Assembly (NCBI RefSeq): GCF_004798585.1 | Contig: NZ_PPXQ01000004.1 | Location: 1-64,000 of the forward strand | Source: Massilia sp. Mn16-1_5 | GTDB lineage: Bacteria > Pseudomonadota > Gammaproteobacteria > Burkholderiales > Burkholderiaceae_D | Direction of reading: 5' to 3' | Length of the DNA stretch: 64,000 nt | Part shown: one piece after another, positions 36,284-47,568 of the stretch | Layout: each line of letters begins with the position of its first letter | Numbering within the stretch: position 1 is the first letter of the stretch | Program-made: the position numbers and the translations under genes | The notes under the pieces: model-generated | Database searches by the model: none | What the model was told of the DNA's origin: nothing | The model's input: the letters and a program-made list of their open reading frames with translations, nothing else

Positions 36284-37873
36284 TCAGACCGCATTGGCTG
36301 CCGCATTGGCTTGATCGCGCAGGCGGTAGCGCTGGATCTTGCCGGTCGCCGTCTTCGGCAGGTCGGGCACGAAGACCAGCTCGCGCGGATACTTGTGCGG
36401 CGCCAGGCGTCCCTTCACGAAGGCCTTCAGTTCGTCAGCCAGGCTGTCCTCGGGCTCGCGGCCCTGGCCCAGCACCACGTAGGCCGCGGTCTTGGTCAGC
36501 CCGTCGCCATCGATCTTGCCAACGACGGCGCATTCGAGCACGGCGGGATGCGCGGTGAGCGCGGCCTCGACCTCGATCGGCGAGACGTATTGGCCGCTCA
36601 CCTTCAGCATGTCGTCGCTGCGCCCGGCATAGGTGAGATAACCCTGCTCGTCGCGGCTGTACTTGTCGCCGCTTTTCAGCCATTCGCCCTGGAAGGTGCT
36701 GCGGCTCTTTTCGCGGTTGCTCCAGTAGAGCAGGGCCGCGCTGGGGCCGCGCACGTAGAGGTCGCCGATCTCGCCGGCGACGACAGGATGGTTGTCCTCG
36801 TCGCGCAGCTCGACATCGTAGCCTGGCACCGGCAGGCCGGAGCTGCCGTAATGGACGTCGCCGGCGCGGTTCGACACGAAAATGTGCAGCATCTCGGTCG
36901 AGCCGAGGCCGTCGAGGATGTCGCAGCCGAAGTGCTTGCGGAAGGCTTCGCCGACTTCGCGCGGCAGCGCTTCGCCGGCCGAGGCGCAGACGCGCAGCGC
37001 GACCTGTTCGCGCGGCGGCAGGTCCGGCGAGGCCAGCATGGCCACGTACAGGGTCGGCACGCCGGCGAAGACGGTGGCGCGGTGCGTCGTCAAGCGCTTG
37101 AACACGGCCGGCGGCGTCGGACGCTCGGCCATCAGCACCACGGTCGCGCCCACGCTCAAGGGGAAGGTCAGGGCATTGCCGAGGCCGTAGGCGAAGAACA
37201 GCTTGGCGGCGGAGAAGACGATGTCGTCCTCGCGGATGCCGAGCACCGGCTTGGCATACAGCTCGGCCGTCCAGAACAGGTTGGCGTGCGAGTGGACCGC
37301 GCCTTTCGGACGGCCGGTGGAACCCGAGGAATACAGCCAGAAGGCGAAGTCGTCGGCGCAGGTGTCGGCATAGGCTTCGGGCGCCAGCGGCGCGGTGTCG
37401 AGCATGGCGCCGACAGTCGGCAGCGAGCCGTCATGGTCTCCCGCGACGATCAGTTCGGGCTTACCGCGCGCCGCTGCCAACGCTTCACGCACGCAGGGCA
37501 GCAGCGGCGTGCTGGCGATCACGGCGCGTGCGCGGCTGTGATCGATCATGTAGGCATAGTCCGTGGCCGGCAGCAGGGTATTCACCGGTACCGGGATGAC
37601 GCCGGCGAACATCGCGCCCAGCAGGGCCACCGGCAGGTCGACGGTATCCTGCATCACCAGCAGCACGCGCTGCTCGGGCTGGATGCCGCGCGCCAGCAGG
37701 GCTGCAGCAAAGCTGCGCACGCGGCGGTCGAGCTGTCCGTAGGTGATGTGCTCCCTGTCGTCGATATAGGCAAGCTTGTCGGCGCGGCCCGCGTTCAGGG
37801 CCAGGATGTGCTGCGCGAAGTTGAACTGCTGCGCGAGTTGCTGTGAACCGACACTGCTTTCGTAATCCATCAT
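36284..37873 (-). CDS. bclA: benzoate-CoA ligase
   Basis: A 529-residue adenylate-forming ligase. The P-loop is Y-S-S-G-S-T-G-R-P-K-G, the aryl pocket segment D-G-L-G-S-T-E-M-L-H-I-F-V-S-N is typical of benzoate-CoA ligases, and the C-terminal Lys lies in P-K-T-A-T-G-K-I-Q-R. It makes benzoyl-CoA from benzoate, ATP and CoA, the entry to the box pathway. Two ATGs are adjacent (37873 and 37870); AAGGAG spacing slightly favours the second. It resembles the 2-aminobenzoate-CoA ligase at 58102. Confidence 0.94.
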   Translation of the reverse strand: MMDYESSVGSQQLAQQFNFAQHILALNAGRADKLAYIDDREHITYGQLDRRVRSFAAALLARGIQPEQRVLLVMQDTVDLPVALLGAMFAGVIPVPVNTLLPATDYAYMIDHSRARAVIASTPLLPCVREALAAARGKPELIVAGDHDGSLPTVGAMLDTAPLAPEAYADTCADDFAFWLYSSGSTGRPKGAVHSHANLFWTAELYAKPVLGIREDDIVFSAAKLFFAYGLGNALTFPLSVGATVVLMAERPTPPAVFKRLTTHRATVFAGVPTLYVAMLASPDLPPREQVALRVCASAGEALPREVGEAFRKHFGCDILDGLGSTEMLHIFVSNRAGDVHYGSSGLPVPGYDVELRDEDNHPVVAGEIGDLYVRGPSAALLYWSNREKSRSTFQGEWLKSGDKYSRDEQGYLTYAGRSDDMLKVSGQYVSPIEVEAALTAHPAVLECAVVGKIDGDGLTKTAAYVVLGQGREPEDSLADELKAFVKGRLAPHKYPRELVFVPDLPKTATGKIQRYRLRDQANAAANAV

Positions 37874-37970
37874 GGTCTCCTTCAGCGGGATCGCGCCGTG
37901 CACGTCCCGTGTCTTGTATGGAAAAACATGCCGGCCGGGGCCGGGTGCATCTGGTCTTGCAGCGCGCGCT

Positions 37971-38462
37971 TCAGGCAGCGGCGGTGTCGGATGTGCTTGC
38001 AGGTGAAAACTGGATCGCGCCCTGCGGCAGCAGGTAGAGCACCAGCGCGCGGCCGCGGGTGACGGTCGGCGCATGGGCGCTGCCGGCTTCGTACACGCAC
38101 CAGCCGGCCGGGCGTCCGTCGAAGCAGGCGTCGGCGGTCAACGGCATGATCAGGTCGATCTCGCCGTTTGGATGCACGTGATGGGGGCCGGCGATGTCTT
38201 GCATGTCGACCACGTCGACGCTGAAACCGTGGGTGGCCTCGCTGGCCTTGAGCACCCGGCCGTAGCGGATGCCGCCGCCTTCGCGATTGCATAGCCAGCC
38301 GTCGCGCACACCCGCCTTGCAGGCGTCGAATAGCTGTTCGTACAGGTCGGTGCCGGCGCCGTGCTGCGCGTTGAGGTGGGATTCGAGTGCGGAACCGAGT
38401 GGGATGCCGGCGATTTCTTCCGTCACCCGCGACACCAGTTGCTGAAAAGCTGAAACGTCCAT
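37971..38462 (-). CDS. DUF4863 protein (4-hydroxylaminobenzoate lyase-like)
   Basis: A 163-residue protein of the DUF4863 family with a cupin-like core (H-H-V-H-P-N-G-E-I-D-L near residue 95). Family members include PnbB-type 4-hydroxylaminobenzoate lyases, but no nitrobenzoate reductase is seen here, and DUF4863 genes commonly accompany box clusters, so the real role may be different. ATG at 38462 follows AGGGG; it is the first gene of the leftward benzoate operon. The His-rich core suggests metal binding. Confidence 0.85.
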   Translation of the reverse strand: MDVSAFQQLVSRVTEEIAGIPLGSALESHLNAQHGAGTDLYEQLFDACKAGVRDGWLCNREGGGIRYGRVLKASEATHGFSVDVVDMQDIAGPHHVHPNGEIDLIMPLTADACFDGRPAGWCVYEAGSAHAPTVTRGRALVLYLLPQGAIQFSPASTSDTAAA

Positions 38463-38482
38463 CGACAACCCCTAAGTTTGAG

Positions 38483-38496
38483 TGCAACAAACTGCA
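38483..38496. promoter_or_regulatory. BoxR operator, TGCA-N6-TGCA
   Basis: TGCA-ACAAAC-TGCA, an exact match to the TGCA-N6-TGCA operator described for Azoarcus BoxR. It lies 21 bp before the DUF4863 start, in the leader of the leftward benzoate operon. Confidence 0.75.
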
Positions 38497-38540
38497 TGTC
38501 GGAAGAAGCGGAGATATAGTGCTTTTGATCGGAGTGTAGG

Positions 38541-38554
38541 TGTAATATCTTGCA
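38541..38554. promoter_or_regulatory. degenerate BoxR operator, TGTA-N6-TGCA
   Basis: TGTA-ATATCT-TGCA keeps the BoxR spacing with one changed base in the first half. It lies 118 bp upstream of the earliest boxR start considered (38660), where it could mediate autoregulation or strengthen looping with 38483. Confidence 0.5.
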
Positions 38555-38671
38555 TACGTCAAGCCTTGTTTGAGTTATATTTCATGTGCGGCCTCGTCAC
38601 ATGCACTCGCTTTTGCGATAATCGGCACCCTGTTCCTGCCACGGAACATTGCCCCTTCAATGGAATCGAGA

Positions 38672-39574
38672 ATGACAGCAGCACAGCTCAGCACGGCACC
38701 AGTGTCCGAAGAAGAAAAAGATCCGTTCCTGATCGCGCTCGGCGAGCGCCTGCGCGCCTTGCGCTCGCGGCGCGGCTTGACCAGGAAAGCCCTGGCCAAG
38801 CTGGCCGACGTTTCCGAGCGCCACCTGGCGAACGTCGAGTCGGGCGTCGGGAACGCCTCGATCCAGCTGCTGCGCCAGATCACCACCGTCCTCAACTGCA
38901 CGCTGGCCGAGATGATCGGCGACGAGACCGCGACCTCCCCGGAATGGCTGATGATCCGCGAGATCCTGCGCGGCCGCAGCGACGAGGAGCTGGCCCAGGC
39001 GCGCGCGGCGCTGGCCAGCCTGTTCGACGCCCCGACCAGCGAAGGCGCGCGGCGCCAGCGCATCGCCCTGATCGGCCTGCGCGGGGCAGGGAAGTCGAGC
39101 CTGGGACGCATGCTGGCGGACTACTGGATGGTGCCTTTCGTCGAGCTCGGGCGCGAGGTCGAGATCCTGGCCGGCTGCGACATCGCCGAGATTCACGCGC
39201 TCTACGGCCCGAACGCCTACCGCCGCTACGAGCGCCGCGCCCTCGAGGACATCATCGGCCGCTACCCGCGCGCCGTGATCGCCACCCCGGGCGGCATCGT
39301 CTCCGATCCGGCCACCTACAACCTGCTGCTGTCGCACTGCTACACGGTCTGGGTCAAGGCCGCTCCAAAGGACCACATGGCGCGCGTGCTGGCCCAGGGC
39401 GATACGCGGCCGATGATGGGTAATCGCGAGGCGATGGAAGACCTGAAAAGCATTCTCGAGAGCCGCGCGGCGTTTTATTCGAAGGCGGACTTGTCCTTCG
39501 ATACGAGCGATATGACGCAGGAGACGGCGTATGTGGCCTTGCTGGAGCAGTTGCGGGATAACGTGATGCGCTAA
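38672..39574 (+). CDS. boxR: benzoyl-CoA-responsive regulator BoxR (HTH plus shikimate kinase-like)
   Basis: A 300-residue regulator with an XRE-type helix-turn-helix (about 22-75: L-G-E-R-L-R-A-L-R-S-R-R-G-L-T-R-K-A-L) joined to a shikimate kinase-like domain with Walker A G135-L-R-G-A-G-K-S. This fusion is diagnostic of BoxR, which represses box genes until benzoyl-CoA binds the kinase-like domain. It sits between the two divergent box transcripts with matching operators on both sides. ATG at 38660 is an equally open alternative; a further start at 38570 would cover the promoter region. Confidence 0.95.
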   Translation: MTAAQLSTAPVSEEEKDPFLIALGERLRALRSRRGLTRKALAKLADVSERHLANVESGVGNASIQLLRQITTVLNCTLAEMIGDETATSPEWLMIREILRGRSDEELAQARAALASLFDAPTSEGARRQRIALIGLRGAGKSSLGRMLADYWMVPFVELGREVEILAGCDIAEIHALYGPNAYRRYERRALEDIIGRYPRAVIATPGGIVSDPATYNLLLSHCYTVWVKAAPKDHMARVLAQGDTRPMMGNREAMEDLKSILESRAAFYSKADLSFDTSDMTQETAYVALLEQLRDNVMR

Positions 39575-39594
39575 AGCTCTATGCTTTCTACAGA

Positions 39595-39620
39595 GCCGGC
39601 CTTCGCGCCGGCTTTTTTTT
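39595..39620 (+). terminator. intrinsic terminator after boxR
   Basis: AGCCGGC and GCCGGCT form a 7-bp stem with a TTCGC loop, followed by eight T residues, 20 bp after the boxR stop. Confidence 0.88.
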
Positions 39621-39713
39621 GTAGGGCGGGCATGCCCGCCGGATACGCACCGGCCCCGATATCGCGCACGATGGTCTGCCCGCCACATATCACGGCGGGC
39701 ATGCCCGCCCTAC
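39621..39713. repeat. intergenic inverted-repeat element (GTAGGGCGGGCAT family)
   Basis: A 93-bp element whose ends are inverted copies: GTAGGGCGGGCATGCCCGCC at the left and GGCGGGCATGCCCGCCCTAC at the right. Each end is itself a small palindrome (GGCGGGCATGCCCGCC). It abuts the boxR terminator and precedes the boxC promoter; it resembles the 13771-13883 element in design. Confidence 0.75.
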
Positions 39714-39746
39714 GGTACGCGCCAACCGACAAATGCAGTTTTTTTC

Positions 39747-39778
39747 TTGACATGCCCCTTGAGCTGCAATAAAGTGCA
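39747..39778 (+). promoter_or_regulatory. boxC promoter overlapped by a BoxR operator
   Basis: TTGACA (39747-39752), 17-bp spacer, TAAAGT (39770-39775). The operator TGCA-ATAAAG-TGCA (39765-39778) covers the -10 box, so BoxR binding would block RNA polymerase directly. The boxC start is 46 bp downstream. Confidence 0.78.
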
Positions 39779-39824
39779 TCTACCGCTTCAAGAATGCACC
39801 ATATTTCACCAGGGGACATATCAA

Positions 39825-41483
39825 ATGAGCACCTCGCCGCAAGTCGATTACGCCACTTCTCCAGAGCGCTACAAGCACTGGACCCTGTCAGTCGATGGCG
39901 AGATCGCCACCCTGACCATGAACATCAACGAGGACGCCGGCCTCAGGGAAGGCTACAAGCTGAAGCTCAACTCCTACGACCTCGGCGTCGACATCGAACT
40001 GCACGACGCCGTCCAGCGCATCCGCTTCGAGCATCCGACGGTGAAGACCGTCGTCGTCACCAGCTCGAAAGACCGCATCTTCTGCTCGGGCGCGAACATC
40101 TTCATGCTCGGCAAATCGAGCCACGCCTGGAAGGTCAACTTCTGCAAATTCACCAACGAGACCCGCAACGGCCTGGAAGACTCCAGCCGCCACGACGGCC
40201 TGAAGTTCGTCGCGGCCGTCAATGGCGCCTGCGCCGGCGGCGGCTACGAGCTGGCGGCGGCCTGCGACGAGATCATCCTGGTGGATGACCGTTCCTCGTC
40301 CGTCAGCCTGCCGGAAGTGCCGCTGCTGGGCGTCTTGCCGGGCACGGGCGGCCTGACCCGCCTGACCGACAAGCGCAAAGTGCGCCATGACCTGGCCGAC
40401 ATCTTCTGCACCACCTCCGAAGGCGTGCGCGGCCAGAAGGCCAAGGACTGGCGCCTGGTCGACGAAGTCGCCAAGCCGGCCCAGTTCGCCCAGGTCGTCC
40501 AGCAGCGTGCCCAGGCGCTGGCCGCAGCGAGCCGCCGTCCAAGCCAGGCCAACGGCGTGAAGCTTACTCCGCTCGAACGCACGCAGACGCCGGATGCGAT
40601 CGACTATGAATACGTGAGCATCAAGATCGACCGCGCAGCCCGTAACGCGACGCTCACCGTGCGTGCGCCGAAAGCGGCCCAGCCGACGGACGCGGCCGGC
40701 ATCGAAGCGGCCGGCATCAAGTGGTGGCCACTGCAGATGACGCGCGAACTCGACGACGCGATCCTGCACCTGCGCACCAACGAAACCGACATCGGCACCT
40801 GGATCCTGAAGAGCAGCGGCGACCCGCACACGGTGCTGGCCGTGGACGAAACCCTGGTCGCCAACGCCGACAACTGGCTGGTGCGCGAAACGGTCGGCCT
40901 GATGCGCCGCACGCTGGCGCGCCTGGACGTCTCCTCGCGTTCGCTGTTCGCCTTCATCGAAGAGGGTTCCTGCTTCGCCGGCTCGCTGCTGGAAGTGGCG
41001 CTGGCCGCCGACCGCATCTACATGCTGGCGCTGCCGGACGAGCCGGAAAAAGCGCCGAAGATCGGCGTGAGCGAGATGAACTTCGGCCGCCTGCCGATGG
41101 TAAGCAGCCAGTCGCGTATCGCCCGCCGCTTCTATGAAGAGGAAGCGCCGATCGCGGCGGTGCGCGCAACGCAAGGCCACCTGCTCGACGCCGACGAGGC
41201 GCAAAGCATCGGCCTCGTGACCTTCGCCAGCGACGACATCGACTGGCCGGACGAGACCCGCATCGCGCTGGAAGAGCGGGCCAGCATGTCGCCCGACGCC
41301 TTGAGCGGCATGGAAGCGAACCTGCGCTTCAACGGCCGCGAGACGATGGAAACCCGGGTCTTCGGGCGTCTGTCTGCATGGCAGAACTGGATCTTCATCC
41401 GCCCCAACGCCGTCGGCGAGCTGGGCGCACTGAAGGTCTACGGTTCGGGCAACAAGGCCCAGTTCGATTTCAACCGCGTCTGA
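39825..41483 (+). CDS. boxC: 2,3-epoxybenzoyl-CoA dihydrolase (benzoyl-CoA-dihydrodiol lyase)
   Basis: A 552-residue enzyme with two crotonase-like halves. The first half includes F-C-S-G-A-N-I-F-M and N-G-A-C-A-G-G-G-Y-E-L-A, the oxyanion-hole segments; the second has E-E-G-S-C-F-A-G-S-L-L-E. BoxC opens the ring of 2,3-epoxybenzoyl-CoA hydrolytically to 3,4-dehydroadipyl-CoA semialdehyde plus formate. Length matches BoxC. AGGGGA precedes the ATG at 39825. First gene of boxC-boxB-boxA. Confidence 0.95.
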   Translation: MSTSPQVDYATSPERYKHWTLSVDGEIATLTMNINEDAGLREGYKLKLNSYDLGVDIELHDAVQRIRFEHPTVKTVVVTSSKDRIFCSGANIFMLGKSSHAWKVNFCKFTNETRNGLEDSSRHDGLKFVAAVNGACAGGGYELAAACDEIILVDDRSSSVSLPEVPLLGVLPGTGGLTRLTDKRKVRHDLADIFCTTSEGVRGQKAKDWRLVDEVAKPAQFAQVVQQRAQALAAASRRPSQANGVKLTPLERTQTPDAIDYEYVSIKIDRAARNATLTVRAPKAAQPTDAAGIEAAGIKWWPLQMTRELDDAILHLRTNETDIGTWILKSSGDPHTVLAVDETLVANADNWLVRETVGLMRRTLARLDVSSRSLFAFIEEGSCFAGSLLEVALAADRIYMLALPDEPEKAPKIGVSEMNFGRLPMVSSQSRIARRFYEEEAPIAAVRATQGHLLDADEAQSIGLVTFASDDIDWPDETRIALEERASMSPDALSGMEANLRFNGRETMETRVFGRLSAWQNWIFIRPNAVGELGALKVYGSGNKAQFDFNRV

Positions 41484-41505
41484 AAACCAATCTGAGGAAA
41501 TCACC

Positions 41506-42933
<1,428 letters not shown>

Positions 42934-42945
42934 AGTGTCTGTTTT

Positions 42946-42973
42946 GGACCGGGCGCGACCCGGTCCGTTTTTT
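42946..42973 (+). terminator. terminator-like hairpin between boxB and boxA
   Basis: GGACCGGG and CCCGGTCC form an 8-bp perfect stem with a CGCGA loop, followed by GTTTTTT. It lies 12 bp after boxB and 15 bp before boxA, inside what should be one operon, so it may lower boxA expression. Confidence 0.72.
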
Positions 42974-42988
42974 CGAAGCGAGCCAGCC

Positions 42989-44239
42989 ATGAACGCACCC
43001 GTACCGATCGCCCTGATCCGCCAGCACCTGATCGATCCCGAAGTCTGCATCCGCTGCAATACCTGCGAAGAGACCTGTCCGATCGACGCGATCACCCACG
43101 ACAGCCGCAACTACGTGGTCGACGCCGACATCTGCAACGCATGCGGCAACTGCGTCTCGCCTTGCCCGACCGGCGCCATCGACCACTGGCACATGGTGCC
43201 GAAGGCCGCCGCCTATCCGCTGGCGGAGCAGTTCAGCTGGGACGAGCTGCCGCCGCAGCAGTCGCATCCGGAACCGCTGCTCGAGCAGATGGAAGCGGCG
43301 AACGAGGCGGCCGGCGCGGTCGCCGAGGAAACCGTGCAGGCGAATGCCGCGACCTCCGTGTCCTCGCCGATTCCGCCCTGGTCGGCCGCCCACCCGTACG
43401 CCCACCTCTACACGCTGAAGAACCCGGTGCAGGCGACGGTCGCCGGCAACTACCGCCTGACGGCGCCGGACGCCGCCAGCGACATTCACCACATCGTGCT
43501 CGACTTCGGCACGCAGATGTTTCCGATCCTGGAAGGCCAGTCGATTGGCATCATCCCGCCCGGCGTCGACGAGAACGGCAAGCCGCACTACATGCGCATG
43601 TACTCGGTCGCCAGCGCGCGCGGCGGCGAGCGCGACGGCTACAACAACCTGGCCCTGACGGTGAAGCGCGTCGTCGAAGACCACGCCGGCCAGCCTGTGC
43701 AGGGCGTCGCTTCCAACTACCTGTGCGACCTGCCCAAGGGGGCACAAGTGCAGGTGGCCGGACCCTTCGGCGTGAACTACCTGATGCCGAACCACGCCGG
43801 CTCGAACATCATGATGATCTGTACCGGCACCGGTTCGGCGCCGATGCGCGCCATGACCGAACACCGGCGCCGCATGTACGCGGCCGGCAAACCGCATGAC
43901 GGCAAGCTGATGCTGTTCTTCGGCGCCCGCAACCCGGCCGAGTTGCCGTATTTCGGCCCGCTGCTGAAACTGCCGGCCGACTTCATCGACATGCACCTGG
44001 CCTTCTCGCGCTTGCCGGACCAGCCGAAAGCCTACGTCCAGGACAAGATCCGCGCCGCCGGCCCATCGGTCGCGCAGCTGCTTTCCGGCGACACCTACCT
44101 GTATATCTGCGGCCTGAAGGGCATGGAGACCGGGGTGCTGGAAGCGTTGGGCGAGGTCTGCGCGCAAGCCGGCATCGACTGGCCGTCCCTGCAGGCGCGC
44201 ATGGTGGCCGAAGGACGCTTTCATGTCGAAACGTACTGA
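42989..44239 (+). CDS. boxA: benzoyl-CoA epoxidase reductase subunit
   Basis: A 416-residue reductase. The N-terminus has two 4Fe-4S clusters ([12 protein letters not shown] and [12 protein letters not shown]), followed by a linker and an FNR-like FAD/NADPH module ([20 protein letters not shown]). It delivers NADPH electrons to BoxB. A better RBS, GAAGCGAG, is weak, and the hairpin just upstream may limit expression. Architecture matches BoxA. Confidence 0.95.
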   Translation: MNAPVPIALIRQHLIDPEVCIRCNTCEETCPIDAITHDSRNYVVDADICNACGNCVSPCPTGAIDHWHMVPKAAAYPLAEQFSWDELPPQQSHPEPLLEQMEAANEAAGAVAEETVQANAATSVSSPIPPWSAAHPYAHLYTLKNPVQATVAGNYRLTAPDAASDIHHIVLDFGTQMFPILEGQSIGIIPPGVDENGKPHYMRMYSVASARGGERDGYNNLALTVKRVVEDHAGQPVQGVASNYLCDLPKGAQVQVAGPFGVNYLMPNHAGSNIMMICTGTGSAPMRAMTEHRRRMYAAGKPHDGKLMLFFGARNPAELPYFGPLLKLPADFIDMHLAFSRLPDQPKAYVQDKIRAAGPSVAQLLSGDTYLYICGLKGMETGVLEALGEVCAQAGIDWPSLQARMVAEGRFHVETY

Positions 44240-44268
44240 ATAAAGCCACTTATTGATGAGGAATCTGC

Positions 44269-45075
<807 letters not shown>

Positions 45076-45143
45076 CAGTCGCCGGATCGCTGCCAGTCTC
45101 GTTCCGGTGATGGCCGTGGCCGATCCCGGGCGCCAGGGCGCAT

Positions 45144-46067
45144 TCAGGGCGCCGTGGTCTTGCTGCGAACGGCGCCCGGCCCGATGCGCTGCTCGATCAG
45201 CTCGAGCATGCCCGCGGCCGCAATCGACAGTGTTTCGTCCTTGCGCCTGACCACCAGGATCGGACGCGTCTGCGCCTGCGTTTGCAGGGGAATGGCGGCG
45301 AGGTCCAGCAGGCGGAACTGGAACAGCGTCAGTTCCGGGACCAGGCTCACCCCGAGGCCTTGCTCCACGAGGCCTGCCACCGTCGCCAGGTGTTCCACCT
45401 CGAAGCCGGAATGCACGGCCGCCACATCGCGCAGCAGCAGGTCGACATACTGGCGTACGCTCGACGACTTGGCGAGATGGATGATGGGCTGGCCGGAGAG
45501 ATCCGTCGGCCGGACGCGGCGCTTCTTCGCCAGCGGGTGGTCGCGCCGGCATACCAGGTAGAACGGATCGCTGCCCAGCACCCGCGTTTCGAACTCGGCC
45601 AACTCCGTGCCGGGCGCGGTCAGCACCAGGTCGGCCTTGCGCTGGCGTAGCAGCGACAGGCACTGGTCCGACAACGCGTCGTGCAGCGACACGGCCACGC
45701 CGGGATACAGGCGCCGGTACTCGGCAATCACCGCCGGCAGCGCGCGCGCCGCCAGCGAGGGCAGGGCCGCGATGGAGACCCGTCCGCGCTTGCGCGCGAC
45801 GTAGTCAGCCATGTCGTCGAAAGCGGCTTCGATGTCGGCGATCAGCGAGTGCGCCACCTCCGAAAACAGTTCGCCTTCCGGCGTCAGCGTGACCTTGCGC
45901 GTGTCGCGCTCGAACAGCCGGGTTCCGGCCGCGTCTTCCAGCTTGCGGATCATCGCGCTGAAGGCCGGCTGCGAGGTATGGCAGCGTTCGGCCGCGCGCG
46001 TGAAGTGGCGCGATTCCTCGAGCGCCACGAAGGCGTACAGCAGCCGGGTCGAAATATTGGTCGTCAT
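45144..46067 (-). CDS. LysR-family regulator, divergent from the AtuA cassette
   Basis: A 307-residue LysR protein with an N-terminal helix-turn-helix (F-T-R-A-A-E-R-C-H-T-S-Q-P-A-F-S-A-M-I-R-K-L-E) and an effector domain (V-S-I-A-A-L-P-S-L-A). ATG at 46067 is used; GTG at 46076 is an alternative, and neither has a strong ribosome binding site. It is divergent from the AtuA-type gene and so probably controls it. The gap holds ATTCAT/ATGAAT inverted half-sites at about 46085 and 46137. Confidence 0.9.
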   Translation of the reverse strand: MTTNISTRLLYAFVALEESRHFTRAAERCHTSQPAFSAMIRKLEDAAGTRLFERDTRKVTLTPEGELFSEVAHSLIADIEAAFDDMADYVARKRGRVSIAALPSLAARALPAVIAEYRRLYPGVAVSLHDALSDQCLSLLRQRKADLVLTAPGTELAEFETRVLGSDPFYLVCRRDHPLAKKRRVRPTDLSGQPIIHLAKSSSVRQYVDLLLRDVAAVHSGFEVEHLATVAGLVEQGLGVSLVPELTLFQFRLLDLAAIPLQTQAQTRPILVVRRKDETLSIAAAGMLELIEQRIGPGAVRSKTTAP

Positions 46068-46215
46068 CGCAGGCACACGCTCACCCGATTCATCGGTTTA
46101 TCGAATCAATCGATCCGAACTTACCATTGTACTTTATGAATCGGCGGCGCCACACTGGGACCTGCCGCTCCTGATTTGACGCAGTGGGGCGGCCTGCATA
46201 TTCAGGAGAGCAGCG

Positions 46216-47568
46216 ATGAAACGAATCAGGATCGGCGCCGGCGCCGGTTATTCCGGCGACCGCCTCGAGCCGGCCGTGGAGCTGGCGGAGAAGGGCGATA
46301 TCGACTATCTCGTTTTCGAGTGCCTGGCCGAGCGCACGATCGCGCTGGCCCAGCGCGCCCGCATGCTTGACCCCGCCGCGGGCTACGATCCGCTGCTGGC
46401 GGAGCGCATGCATGCCGTGCTGCCGCTGTGCAGTGCGAAAGGCATCCGCATCGTCACCAACATGGGCGCGGCCAATCCGCTGGCCGCCGCCGCCAAGGTG
46501 CGCGAGATCGCGCGCTCGCTGGGCCTGCATGCCCTGAAGGTCGCGGCAGTCGTGGGCGACGACGTGCTGGACAAGGTGCGCGCCGGCGGCTACGCCGACG
46601 ACACCGGCCAGCCGGTGGAGCGCTTCGGCGCGCGCCTGCTGTCGGCCAACGCCTATCTCGGAGCAGGGCCGCTGGTCGATGCGCTCGCCGGCGGGGCCGA
46701 CGTCGTGATCACCGGGCGCGCCGCCGATCCCGCGCTGGTGCTGGCGCCCCTCATCCACGAATTCGGCTGGGCCATGGACGACTGGGAGCGGCTGGGGCAG
46801 GGCACGCTGGTGGGACATCTGCTGGAATGCGCGGGGCAGATCACGGGCGGCTATTTCGCCGATCCCGGCTACAAGGACGTCGCCGGCCTGGCGCGGCTGG
46901 GTTTCCCGATCGGCGAGGTGGGCGAAGACGGCACGGTCGTGATCACCAAGGTGCCCGGCAGCGGCGGCCAGGTCACGGCCGCCACCTGCAAGGAGCAGCT
47001 GCTCTACGAGATCCATGACCCGCGCGCCTACCTGACCCCGGACGTGGTGGCCGATTTCTCGAACGTGCAAGTCGTCGAGATCGGCCCCGACCGGGTGCGG
47101 GTCAGCGGCGCCACAGGCCATCCGCGGCCGGATACGCTGAAGGTCTCGGTCGGCTACGTCGACAGCTATGTCGGCGAAGGCCAGATGTCGTATGCCGGTC
47201 CCGGCGCCCTGGCGCGGGCGCGCCTGGCGCTGGCGATCGTCGAGGAGCGGCTGCGGATCACCGGCGTGCAGGCGAGCGAGCTGCGCTGTGATATCGTGGG
47301 CCTGAACGCCATGCACGGCGAGCGCCTGGCAGCCTCCGAGCGCGAACCGTACGAGGTGCGCATCCGCGTTGCCGGGCGCACCGACAGCCTGGGCGAAGCG
47401 GTCCGCATCGCCAACGAAGTGGAAAGCCTGTACACCTGCGGCCCGGCCGGCGGCGGCGGCGCCTTCAAGTCGGCGCGCGATATCGTCGCCGTGGTGTCGG
47501 TTTTGCTGCCGCGAGGCGCCGTCCATCCATCCGTCCACTTCGAGGAGAGCGACCATGCTGCTGCGTGA
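46216..47568 (+). CDS. AtuA-family protein (DUF1446)
   Basis: A 450-residue protein of the acyclic terpene utilisation AtuA family. It starts R-I-G-A-G-A-G-Y-S-G-D-R and has V-I-T-G-R-A-A-D-P-A-L-V-L and T-C-G-P-A-G-G-G-G-A, all family landmarks. AtuA in Pseudomonas belongs to citronellol degradation but its reaction is unknown; many homologues sit in organic acid cassettes. GGAG precedes the start. A small AtuA-like partner overlaps its end. Confidence 0.88.
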   Translation: MKRIRIGAGAGYSGDRLEPAVELAEKGDIDYLVFECLAERTIALAQRARMLDPAAGYDPLLAERMHAVLPLCSAKGIRIVTNMGAANPLAAAAKVREIARSLGLHALKVAAVVGDDVLDKVRAGGYADDTGQPVERFGARLLSANAYLGAGPLVDALAGGADVVITGRAADPALVLAPLIHEFGWAMDDWERLGQGTLVGHLLECAGQITGGYFADPGYKDVAGLARLGFPIGEVGEDGTVVITKVPGSGGQVTAATCKEQLLYEIHDPRAYLTPDVVADFSNVQVVEIGPDRVRVSGATGHPRPDTLKVSVGYVDSYVGEGQMSYAGPGALARARLALAIVEERLRITGVQASELRCDIVGLNAMHGERLAASEREPYEVRIRVAGRTDSLGEAVRIANEVESLYTCGPAGGGGAFKSARDIVAVVSVLLPRGAVHPSVHFEESDHAAA

